DNA from: Gonapodya sp. JEL0774
Taxonomy: Eukaryota > Monoblepharomycota > Monoblepharidomycetes > Monoblepharidales > Gonapodyaceae
Assembly (NCBI GenBank): GCA_027604505.1
Contig: JADIIX010000329.1
Coordinates: 1-13,240, forward strand
Length of the DNA: 13,240 nucleotides
Direction: 5' to 3'
Shown here: in pieces, positions 1-9,600 of the stretch
Numbering within the stretch: the first letter of the stretch is position 1
How the letters are laid out: each line of letters opens with the position of its first letter
Translations under genes and position numbers: made by a program
Notes under the pieces: generated by a model
The model's database searches: none
Seen by the model: the letters and a program-made list of their open reading frames with translations, nothing else
What the model was told of the DNA's origin: nothing

Positions 1-38
1 ATTTCGTTGACGTAGGCACGTTTAACCCAGGTTTTTAG

Positions 39-565
39 TCCATCCGTCGCTCACAGTCCCCGGCAACCCGCACCTCCTCCACTTCTTCTACAAATCTCGT
101 CCTGCCGTTCAGTACACGGAGATGCGACCCACTGGCCCTCTTGCGTATCGGCCGAGCTCCCCCTCCAGAATATTTACAGGTACCCTTGCGCCGCTCCCGC
201 TTCGTACCCCGATTGAACTGGCTAGCGCTGGCGATCTTGTGAGCGTTGAGCCACACAATCGCTCAGCAGACTCACTGCCCTCACCTGGAAGAGCGCCTGG
301 TCACCCGCTCCCATTGTATCCTCCTGTGCTCCTGATGTACAATCACGTCGCCTCCCTTCTCTCTCAAATGCCAGGGTCCAGGATTGCTCGGCTCTCCACA
401 GGTGTATACACTGTCGCGGCGATGGCCACTCCGAGGGAGGAGGTCTATGTTTGTGTAGGGCCGTGGTGTGAAGGGGTCGAAATGGACAAGGTTGTGAGAG
501 GGGTTGTGAAGTGGGGAAGAGACAAGATGGGTGAGATTGTGGTAGGAAATGCACCGGTATTCTAA
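39..565 (+). CDS. MON1: Vacuolar fusion protein MON1 homologue, C-terminal part (5' truncated by window)
   Basis: This is the last part of a Mon1 protein, subunit of the Mon1-Ccz1 complex that activates the Rab GTPase Ypt7/Rab7 on late endosomes and the vacuole. Recognition rests on two blocks that match the family C-terminus: VPGNPHLLHFFYKSR (about 57-101, compare HF-YKS-K in Mon1) and the tail EEVYVCVGPW...VVRGVVKWGRDKM...NAPVF just before TAA (563-565), where the family has a 'ELYVCFGPL...LL-WI-KEE--LFI-N-PVF' pattern. The frame is closed by TAA at 23-25, so the exon begins after it, probably after TTTTTAG at 38 (a TTTAAC branch-like motif lies at 20-25); CCCAG at 30 is an alternative. The middle, about residues TGTLAP to LPLYPP (179-330), is low complexity and not conserved. 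Part of it (180-266 or 180-269) could be an in-frame intron with a weak GTACCC donor. Family assignment is fairly sure; the exact exon structure is not. Confidence 0.78.
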
Positions 566-1318
566 ATTCTGTGAATCTAAGAGTAAATTTGAGCAATCGT
601 CAGTTTATTATGAGATTGGATCTGGGATTTTGCCAGACGAGCACGCACTAAAACATGTAGAATAATAGTTCGCACGCAAGTCAGCACATAGAGCACATAG
701 TAGTGTTATGTCAAAAATGCGATATGGCAACGTGCTTTGTATAATAGTTCTGTTCATCAGCTGTGCGCCTCACCGTTCGCGTTGTCGTGTGAGGTGATGG
801 AAGGGGGTGATGGGAAGCAGAACCAACCAAACAAGGCGCCCCCGGCACCCTCATCAACAACTTGTTGCGCAGTCCAGCCCCAGAGGTGTCCATACCCCAC
901 CAAGGCAAAGCGTGGAGGTATAATTTTATTTACCATGAAACCTCAAAACCTCATAAAGGCATTTCTCGACCCGACTTTGCTCGACATTATGACATTTTTG
1001 GAAGAAAGGTTCCGAACTTACGTGCCCATCGTGATAACGGAACTGTGATAAATGAAACATGAGTAACTTAAGCTAGCAGCCCAACTCGTATGGAGATTAT
1101 TTTGAAGATCCGCACTTTCCTCGTAAGATCTTTTTCGCTTCTTGTGCTTGGGTCGCCGAGTGGGAGGCCATGGGCGTTTTCATCCCTTCAGCCCACACGT
1201 TTTTTAGGGTTTCCAAATAACGGCAAAACAGAACCAAACAGATAAACATCCGACGAGTCAATCGAAATCTCCGTGCCTTCTCTCAACTCGCTGTGGCAGG
1301 TCGTTGTGACTCCGGGAA
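566..1318. other. Intergenic region: MON1 3' UTR and mei2 upstream region
   Basis: This 753-bp stretch holds no gene I can support. It contains two overlapping short open frames (737-1048 and about 862-1062) with no recognisable protein family and no clear splice partners. A 9-bp tandem duplication (AGCACATAG twice) lies near 684-701. A TTTAGGGTTT motif near 1203-1212 resembles a telo-box, which in some eukaryotes is a promoter element; its role here is unknown. The last 120 bp before the mei2 start are probably promoter and 5' UTR. No canonical TATA box stands out. Confidence 0.5.
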
Positions 1319-4300
1319 ATGGCGTCCATGTTTCGAAACCTCAACATCTTCAAACCGAGCGCGGAAGGGGAACCGAGAAACGAGGTAAATGACCCCCAGG
1401 CAAGACAGGCTGCTCCAGGCGGCATGTCAGCCGCTGCTAGGTCGACAAATCAGGTGAGTCTCCGGGCTATGGATGCGGTCCTGGGGAACGTGTTTGCAGG
1501 TGTTTGTCCATTCCCCTGTGACACACCACGGGTGCCGGAGATAGGACGGGGACATACCGGATTTGATACAAAATCGAGATAGTATGCCGTAGACAGAAAG
1601 GGCGACAGCTTCGCAGTCATTCTAAGGTTTGCATGGAGGACTTCGTCCCATACCCCGGAAACAAGGGGCCTCTTGCCATCACTTATCGACGGTACGGCAA
1701 CAACCCAGCCGGACAAAGAATGAGCTCCCAAATACATAGAGTTCAGCGCACCACATGAGAACTTGTGAAACACTCTGTGCAAGCAAGGGACATTTGAGGG
1801 ATCACCAACACAGCCACCTTCATTGTTCTGTTTGACGGTTCGAGGTCTTCTCACTGTGGTTAAAGCTTCATTGTTATGTCGTGTTAACGGTACTGTATTT
1901 GTTGTTGCTCGACAGCGTGACCCGTGGACCGATTCGTTCAACTCGGATCGAGAGGATTTACAAAGTCGATCTGTGAGTTACCATACCCATCCTCTCACTT
2001 ACCATCCTAGCAACTGAAAGCTTACTGCGCCCCTCATTCAGAGCAAAGAACATACCGCCATCTCCAATCACCCCACCAGTATCCCGGCAACTTGGTCGAG
2101 CTCTGCACCACCCAACGCTCGCGAACAACGCAGCTCGTGGTCTCCTTTCAGTCTCGGTGCAAACCTTGCCCGTCACTCACTCACTCCCCAGCCGCAGTCC
2201 GGGGAGTCGCCGTTCGACAGAGCGCCTGGCGCCCCGTTAATCACTCGGACTTCTTCGTACGCTTCTGATCCAGGGGTGAGCTCCGGCGCACCAGGAACAT
2301 TTGTGCGCGCAGGTGGGATGGTTGGCGCTCCATGGGAGGGCGGTTCCGTGGATATCGATGTGGCAAAACTACAGAAACCAACGAGGGTGGTACTGGTGGA
2401 GAACTTGCCTGCCTGGGTCTCCACAGCAGGGCTATGGAAAGTGTTCGAGGTGAGTTTGTCAGTTCGTTCAGAAGGTGACAGCAATTTTTTGAGTCAAGGA
2501 GAGGTGCAATGTGAACCATTGCGTGTTCTGACGAGCACCGATTTTGGGTCTGTGGAGTTGTCATACACTGTCGCAATATTCTTGACATTTCCCCCCTCGA
2601 ACGTCCCTTTCCAGCCGCACACGAGTATCCGTAGACTCTATCGCCCAACTCACCCACCAACCACTGCGTTCCTTTGCTTCCATGATCTCCGATGCGCTCA
2701 GTCGGCTCTGCTGAAGCTCCGAGACATGCAGCCAGGTGGTCAGCCACTCAAAGCACGATTTGTGGACGAGCCAGCGGTTTCTGTGTTTGGAAATGTGGAT
2801 GCTTCTGAAGTGGAGGACATCGTCGGAAACAGGGGAACTGTCCTCTTCAGTAGTGTAAACGGGGACCTCGTTGCAGAAGACCTTGTACAGGGGGTACAGG
2901 TATGGACGGAATGTTTGCTCATGTTGGGAGTCATTTCATTCTGAACTGCTTTTCCGGACAGTCTATTTGTACGTCATTCGGGCCACTTCGACGTGTGTAC
3001 ATAATGACCAACGCTGCAGGCGTTTGCGCCGAATACTGGGATGTACGCAGTGCCAGGAGATGTGCGGAAGAATGTGGCAGTGTCGGAGGAGTCGAAGTTG
3101 GGGTGGGTACTACTTCTCGTCCTCCTGCACTTGGCAACTGCTGAACTTTGGGCAATGATCTACTCCACAGGGGGTCCATCTGAACGTTGAGCTGATGTTG
3201 CCTGTGGGCGCGGTTGCCCCAACGGCCACATCATTACAATCCACCCCTGCCGGACCAACTCTCGTGGCGCCTCCATTGCCAAGCCACCTCCGTCCTCCAG
3301 CAGCAGCTCGCAATGTGTTGTCATTCTCTGACTTCGAGGACTTGCGTCGCCGCCATGGGGGTGGATCTGGTAACTCTTCTGTCGCCCCTTCGCCTTCTCG
3401 GCTCAACCTCCCCGTGCCCGATGACCCACCGTCCGGCCGCGGTTCGTCGCCGTCAGTTTCGGACCGTGGAAATGACTCATCTCCTACGCCCGATACACTT
3501 CCTCCGTCAATGGCGCTCAACAGAAACGGTTCTCCGTCCTTGCTGGGACTATCTCCGCAAGTGGAGGACCTCGGAGAAATTTCCGCGTATTTGTCTGGGC
3601 CACTCAGAAGTGCGAGACCACTCAGTCATGCTTCAGCGAACAGCTCCGATTTCCCTCAAGAGTTTGCCACCCTGACCCTTGGTGGGTCTGCCGATCAATC
3701 TGGTTACTCTTCCGCTGGTGAACTGGAAAGCCGCCGCTCGATGCCGGCCGGCGCTGTTCCTTTCTCCGGAGCTGCGCTTCACGAGTTTCCACGTCGCGGT
3801 GGCCCTAAAGGATGCGCGGAGAACCCCAATCCTGGACCGAGAATGATTCCTAAGGCCAACGAGATCAACTTGTGGAGGGTGATGATGGGGTTGGACAAAC
3901 GGTAAGTCCTCTCTTGACGGTGCTTGGCATCGGCTTTCTCTATTAATGGCATGCTTTCCTCGCTTATAGCACCACTTGCATGGTTCGGAACATCCCGAAC
4001 AAGTATTCTCAACAGATGCTCATTGACTTTGTGGACGAAACCCACCGGGGACATTACGATTTTTTGTACCTTCGCATCGACTTTAAGAACCAGTGTAACG
4101 TTGGCTACGCTTTCATCAGTGAGTGGGCCCAAGGCATCAAAGTGCAAACGCTGGAGTTTTTACAAACTTATGTCATTTTCAGACTTCATCGATCCCTCAT
4201 CCATCGTTTCATTCGCGCACAAAGTGGTTGGAAGGAAGTGGAGCAAGTTCAATTCGTGAGTTGGAAACTCGTTCCAGCAGGCGGAGAACCACACAGCTCA

Positions 4301-4854
4301 AGCTCGTTTCCACACACCCCGACAGAGACAAGATTTGCACTTTGAGCTATGCAAACATCCAGGGCAAGTCTGCTCTCATTGAAAAATTCCGGAATTCGAG
4401 GTGCGTAATTTGATTTACTTATGTCAAGGATATCTGCTTCTGTTTCTGGCTGACACAATACGTCCTACCCGCCAGCGTTATGCTAGAAGATCCGACGTAC
4501 CGGCCTAAGATTTTCCACTCGACTGGCCCTCAGCGTGGTGCCGAAGCCCCGTTTCCACCTCCCACGATTATTCTTCGCAAGGCCCCAGGAGCTCCAAGTG
4601 CCGCAAACCTCCGAGACTCGACGTATTCACGTGATTCCGCTTATGGCTCCATCCGTGAATCCCTCCAGGACTATGTAGAGCCCACTCCAATGTACAACTA
4701 CTTGGCGGCCCAGGAGGAGGAGAGAGCGATTTTGGGACTGGTGCCAGGGAGGAGGATCTCGGAAGGAGCTCTTAACTTCGTGGGGGACGTGAGCGCGCTT
4801 GGTTCCCTTGGAATGACAGGTGCTGGGCCAGTTTACGGACGCCATGACTGGTAG
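1319..4854 (+). CDS. mei2: Mei2-family RNA-binding protein with three RRMs (810 aa, 10 exons)
   Basis: Spliced gene; exons 1319-1453, 1916-1972, 2042-2449, 2615-2899, 2962-3102, 3171-3901, 3970-4118, 4183-4255, 4326-4400, 4476-4854, total 2433 nt ending in TAG. All nine junctions are GT-AG and keep frame. RRM1 is about residues 179-255 (RVVLVENLP at its start), a divergent RRM2 about 274-350 ([10 protein letters not shown]), and the diagnostic Mei2-type RRM3 about 587-690, with [37 protein letters not shown] and [18 protein letters not shown]. The region between RRM2 and RRM3 (about 350-560) is Ser/Pro-rich and likely disordered. The C-terminal tail has a repeated RDS pattern (about 731-747) and an RRIS motif (777-780) that fits a basophilic kinase site. 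Mei2 proteins bind RNA and promote meiosis or differentiation; S. pombe Mei2 is controlled by phosphorylation and meiRNA. The start has G at -3 and +4, a good context. Exons 1-2 are the least certain because intron 1 is unusually long (462 bp). Confidence 0.92.
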
Positions 4855-5559
4855 TCGGTGGAAGAGCTGGCTGGAAATGTTGGATGGACGCAGTCGAAAA
4901 CAAATGTTTGAGTGAAGTGGATTCACACGATGTTATTTTTGAGCAGTTGGACCTGTCCCCCTTTTGCATACTTGACTTCTTCAGAGGATCCAGTTTCTCG
5001 TTTTGACGTGCCGACAGTGTCGCACCATGCAGCGGCTATTCCCCTCACTCGATTCAGCAAGCTCCCCACTGTCGCGAATTTTTTTTTTTTTTTTTCGCTT
5101 CCAATTTGGCAGCCTTATGCGCCGTACTTTTTTTACTGTCGACCGAGGAAGATAAGGACGAGTGATCTCTTGCCCGGGTGACGACCAGATGCGCAGATTT
5201 CAGTGCACGGTACTTTACGGCGCGGGCGCTGGAAAAGCAAGGGAATCACTCCCCCGTTTAGACTTCGATACTTCTTACGTTTTCCCTTTCTTTTTTTGGG
5301 GGGCTCCGGGACACACACGTCCTTTACGCTGTGCCGAATCGGGCGCGGGCGTTGGGGAATTTTTGGGAAAGGACACTACACGGTCTCTGCAAATCCCCAT
5401 TGGCGCCCTCCGCTGAATCAAATCTTACTCACACGAGCAATGAGGGGTTAGCGTGGGGATTTGGTCAAATTTAGAGCAATCTTCTTCACGTGTATAAAAA
5501 CAGCTAAAATCAATCACGACCGCAAAATTCCTTCATGAAATCGGTATCACTTCGAGTTC
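4855..5559. other. Convergent intergenic region (3' flanks of mei2 and the ankyrin gene)
   Basis: About 700 bp between the stop of mei2 (plus) and the stop of the ankyrin gene (minus). It presumably holds both 3' UTRs. Visible structure: a run of 17 T at 5079-5095; two similar GC-rich words (CGGCGCGGGCGCTGG near 5219-5233 and CGGGCGCGGGCGTTGGGG near 5339-5356); and CACGTG directly followed by TATAAAAA (5487-5500). Short open frames at 5162-5451 (plus) and 5133-5318 (minus) have no recognisable family, and I do not call them genes. Confidence 0.5.
5079..5095. repeat. Homopolymer run of 17 T
   Basis: An uninterrupted T tract in the region downstream of mei2. It is 225 bp beyond the mei2 stop. 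It could be a T-rich 3' element, a remnant of a retroposed poly(A) tail on the minus strand, or simple slippage. I see no target-site duplication or retroelement coding sequence beside it, so simple slippage is the default view. Confidence 0.9.
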
Positions 5560-6277
5560 CTAATATTGGGCGAATATTTTTCTCATCGAGTGGTCGCTGA
5601 ACAGTCCATTCATCTGTTTGTGAATTATGATTAAACGGCAGGCAAGAAACGATCCACTTACTCTCCTACATCTACCGGAGTGAAGTTTTTGCTATTTTTC
5701 ACACCTTTGGAAGCACCGCGGGCGAGCAGAGCCGAGACAAGTTCTTCGGCACCAAGGAGTGCGGCTGTCGCAAGTTACATGGTAACAATCATGATGTTGG
5801 TGGACTGGAGGAGAATTGCGCCAAGGACAAAATCATCATGAGCATACCGAGATGAAGCGATGTGTTTCCACCCTAATGCCAAAATGTGGATTGGTGGGGT
5901 GAAAAGTTGGGACTCCACAACCATATCATCTGACTTAGACACCCACTCCAAAAGTTGCGTCCAGGTCTTCTTTGAATGTTGCGTCGATTATATCCTTCGC
6001 AATGTCATCCTGGCCAGTGAACAGTGCCAGTTGGAGACCGTTCACGCTCCCGACATAAGCTCCCTTTTATGTAAGCGACAAAGCGAAAATCGACTTTGGG
6101 GGAAGATTCTGGCATTATGGCAACCTTGGAGCTCACAAGAAACTTGAATGCATCCATTTCTACATCGTCATCGAACTTCGCAGCGGAGTCCTTCCCCCTC
6201 AATGACGTTACCCCCTTGTCGGCTTGCAGCATCCTTCTCACTTTATGAATGATAGAGTATGATGACGGTGAAGCCAT
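5560..6277 (-). CDS. Small ankyrin-repeat protein (140 aa, 5 exons)
   Basis: Exons on the minus strand, in order: 6277-6137, 6063-5947, 5872-5848, 5764-5662, 5596-5560; total 423 nt ending in TAG. Introns are 73, 74, 83 and 65 bp with donors GTGAGC, GTGGGT, GTATGC and GTAAGT and AG acceptors; every junction keeps frame. The N-terminus (about 1-45) is charged and unrecognised. Residues about 53-86 form a first, degenerate ankyrin-like repeat (VNGLQLALFTGQDDIAKDII). Residues 87-127 form a clear repeat: GGNTSLHLAALLGAEELVSA, then LLARGASKGVKNSKNFTPVD. The protein ends DDHSMRKIFAQY. The start at 6277 has A at -3 and G at +4, and the frame upstream is closed by TAG at 6304-6302. An extra 5' exon, with the frame opening after that TAG (which could serve as an acceptor), is possible. 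Ankyrin repeats bind proteins; no partner can be named. The exon 3 of 25 nt is very short. The gene is divergent from the DOCK gene and looks intact, not a pseudogene. Confidence 0.85.
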
Positions 6278-6622
6278 CGTGGATGATGAAAAACCACAGG
6301 CCTACCCTCTTTGCTATCTCCTTGTTTGATAGCAGTGAAGAATCCCTGGCGCAATTCCATCAAGATTGTAGGGCATGTTACGCCGATTGTGATGGCAATG
6401 TGAAGGACGATCACGAGTTCAATCGATGGAACTTTAAGATTGCTCGCATTGCAGTTGCTCCCAGTGTGTGCTCACTTGAACATCGTTAGCGGCCATTTAC
6501 AGTTTCAGATGAATTGTGTATGTGAAGGGGACAGATGGACACACAACTTACTTCGGCACTAATTCTCAGAAACGCGGACACAATTCCATTTGGTTCCCAA
6601 TCACAAGAGTTCAACACACTCC
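6278..6622. promoter_or_regulatory. Divergent intergenic region between the ankyrin gene and the DOCK gene
   Basis: The two start codons (6277 minus, 6623 plus) are 345 bp apart and face away from each other, so this interval probably holds both promoters and 5' UTRs. This is inferred from gene arrangement; I see no clear TATA box on either strand. An open frame of 76 codons (6259-6489, plus) overlaps it, and the opposite strand carries an open stretch around 6470-6280 that could contain an upstream exon of the ankyrin gene. Neither resembles a known protein. Confidence 0.45.
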
Positions 6623-9600
6623 ATGTCTTCAAAGTCGTGGCGCCCGCTACCTAGGGGCACTTTCGGGGTCGCGATACATTCGTTCATCCCGGTGACACCA
6701 ATCGCAGCCGAGGGTGACGGCGTGTCCACGAATGCTAGCGCCGCATTCAAAGCCCAAATCTCCCTCGAGGTGAGATTTTTGCGTCTTGAATGGCAAGGAG
6801 CGTTAAGGGGTGAACCTGGTCGGCTGACTGTGGTGTATCATCACGGTCGTTGCAAAACGGACACACCGATGGTCTGTTGCACGGAACGCCGGACATGGCT
6901 TTACATTAACGTGAATCCCATTCAAACATGAGAGAAGTTCTTTCTGGAAAAGTCAGAGACCGGTCATCTTCCTGTGGTTTCTGAGTGAAGTCAACCTCCC
7001 CCCCAACCGTCTTTCTCCCTCCCCAATTTCACAAGGTCGGTGACAACATTCATCTTCTAGAAGAAGGTCCAGCCGGCTGGCTACGTGGATACGTATTTTC
7101 GACAATGAACTTGTCCACCGACTCGCCTAAGTTGGGGATATTTCCTGGAAATCATGTGTACTCTCGCAGACTCGCTGACCGCGGGCTCAAGTCACCGCTT
7201 CCGATGGATGATGACAACGCGGACGAATCTGTCTTCTTTGGTGATCAACCAACCCCCTCAGGCCAACCGGCCGTTGCTCTCGATTCTGAGAGTCAATTGC
7301 AACCAAGTAGCCGTCGAAAAGTCGTCCTCGCACAGCAACTTCCAAAACCTCTTCAACCATCGCACGACACAGTAACTGGCTCCCTGGATCCTCTGGTAGA
7401 TGATATTTCTCGTGCTCTCCGCTCTTGGTCGGTGCACCTTCGCCAACTTCTGACAGCTCAACGGTACAAGGACTTCTCACAACTTCGGGCACTTTTCAAT
7501 TCCCTCTTTCAACAGCGGCGTCAGCTTGTGTCGCGAACTATGACACCGGAGGAGCTCGCGCGGGTCCGACGGTCCGTTGTTGCACAACTCCACGAAGGAG
7601 CATCACTTTTGGGGACAGACTTCATTATTCGTGGATCCGATGGCATTGTGCTAACCGAAAATGATATTGGGGTGGTTGGAATGTATAGACGTCACGTGGA
7701 CCTTGCTGATCGCGCTTTGGCCGGGAGTTTATCCTCCCCATCTCCGAGTGACGATCATGATGCCGACGTGCAGGCCGCATATCGACCCCGACGGGACTCA
7801 CCCGGATACATTCAAACACGAATTCAAGACTTGGAAAGCAAAGTGTGGCATCTCTGGGTTGAGGTGCGGGCAGTGGTTGCTCTATTGTGCACGGGAGCTG
7901 AAAGTGCGGAGTTGGCGTTCAGCGTCTACAATAGACGAGAGGCCAGAACGGTATCAGAAGATTATGTGGTCCATCTAAACAGTCAGGTGCGTGACGCAGT
8001 GATGCTTTGCATTGAATCACGGTATTGATTTTCTATAAACTTAAAACCTATTTTTTATGTAACTTTGCTATTTCGTATCAGGGGCTACCTCAAGGTGCCG
8101 ATAAGACTGGTCGCGTTCGCACTATTTTTACGGATCTTTCTGCTAAGGAACTAGGCGGCGATAACATGTACCTTGTTTGTCGGGTCATTCGAAACCAAAG
8201 ACTAGAGGCCGGTGGAGGTGGTGGAGCAACCGTCGAGTCCAGTGGTAACCAGACCAGTGGTCAAGGATTCAGTTTTCTGAAAGCAATGGGAGGTCAGAGA
8301 GATGACGATCAAACGGCGGTTTGGGTAAGGAAACCTATCGGAGTCGGGATTCTGAGGCTGTCGGAGGTTGTTGGGACCAAACCGAAAGAAGGCCGTGGCG
8401 AGAGCTATATGGTGAATTTCTTTTTCGCGCTTGATGTTTCCTTATCTCGTTTATAAAACTTGGACTCGCACCAAACAGGATATTGTTGTCCCGACGCAAG
8501 AAAACGCCTGGCATAATCTTCACGAGGCCATTATCAACGAATCTGCGTATGAGGTGTCTTCTCAATCACGGATGGTTTGCCTTGCTCTTCGTGCCCTTGA
8601 GGGTGATTTGAAAGCTCTGGTCCGACAGACCAGCGGCACGGTGACCTCTGGTGCGTTCTTAACCCCACGCTGCGGTTACGGAGACGTGCTACCACCTGGA
8701 GACGAGCGTAATTCCTTATACGTCACATTGGTTGGAGCCGATCTCGCTCAAAATAAGAAGGGGAACTACAAAACCTTCGAAATTGCCCTGCAAGTGCGGC
8801 TAAATACTGGAGAAATCGTAGAGAAAAGCATCGCCCGAACACATGGAGGAGATGCCAAGGTCACTATGTTTGAAACAGTGGTTATATATCATGTTTCGAA
8901 CCCTAAGTGGAATGAGACCATCCGCATCGATCTTCCCCCCGATGTATTCGCACAGTCTCACCTTTTGATTGCTGCCCGGGGATTATCGATCAAAGAAAAG
9001 GGTGAAAAGACAGAGCGAGCTTTTGCATTCGCCTGGCTGCCTCTGATAAATTCTCGAAGCGAATCGGTTGTCGCGGACGGGCAGCGTGTTCTCAACTTTT
9101 TCAAATGGGATCCGAAAGTATTGCAAAGCGCTGGTTATTTGCAAGACAGCGCAGCAAGTGAGTGCAAATCCTCACCTCTACAAGTGATGCGATGATGCTC
9201 GCAATGACCATATTTCTTTCTATGACTATTGAAGGCACGGAAATAATCACCGTCACCAGGGACACAGTCACAATAAGCACCCAGCTGCATTCTACAAAGA
9301 TTCCCCAAAGTGCGTCCCTTGTAAATCTACTACGCTGGCGCCAAACACTTGCTCTGGCTCAAGGCAAACTGGATGTCGGATTGATTCTCCGAGAAGTGTC
9401 ACTCGTGGGCGAAGCTGAGGTCATTAAGTTCCTTGAGGTGATTCTCGAGACTTTGTTTGCCGTGCTTGAGGATCAACCGGTCGCCGGAAACACTCGTGAG
9501 GCAGAGCCCATTGACTGGGTTTCAGCGCCTCGAAAATCAAAAAATGCAGTCGACTCCGTTCTCGAATCTCTGGTTTTTGTTCTGGGAATCGTCATGGATA

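Noticed and set aside
737-1062. Two overlapping open frames (103 and 66 codons) as a small gene
   Set aside because: No recognisable family and no convincing splice sites. Two frames open over the same stretch is as expected by chance in a 750-bp intergenic region.
1199-1212. TTTAGGGTTT as a telomeric repeat remnant
   Set aside because: Only a single unit is present. It is better treated as a possible promoter motif.
2241-2747. 168-codon minus-strand open frame opposite mei2
   Set aside because: It lies antisense to the well-supported RRM1-coding exons and intron 3, and its translation resembles nothing.
2740-3675. Alternative plus-strand frames overlapping mei2 exons 4-6
   Set aside because: They are out of frame with the RRM2 and linker coding sequence and arise by reading through introns.
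5079-5095. T17 tract as the poly(A) tail of a retroposed element on the minus strand
   Set aside because: No retroelement coding sequence, no target-site duplication and no processed gene copy next to it.
5133-5451. Short open frames on both strands, one with a lysine-rich NLS-like run (PPKKRKGKRKK)
   Set aside because: The lysine run is a translation of the T/C-rich tract around 5278-5297. There is no homology, no splice partners, and competing frames overlap.
5560-6277. Ankyrin pseudogene with frameshifts and stops
   Set aside because: This was my first reading. Four GT-AG introns of normal length for this genome remove every stop and frame change, so an intact gene is the simpler explanation.
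6259-6489. 76-codon plus-strand open frame between the ankyrin and DOCK genes
   Set aside because: It overlaps the ankyrin first exon in antisense and lies in the probable promoter. No domain is recognised.
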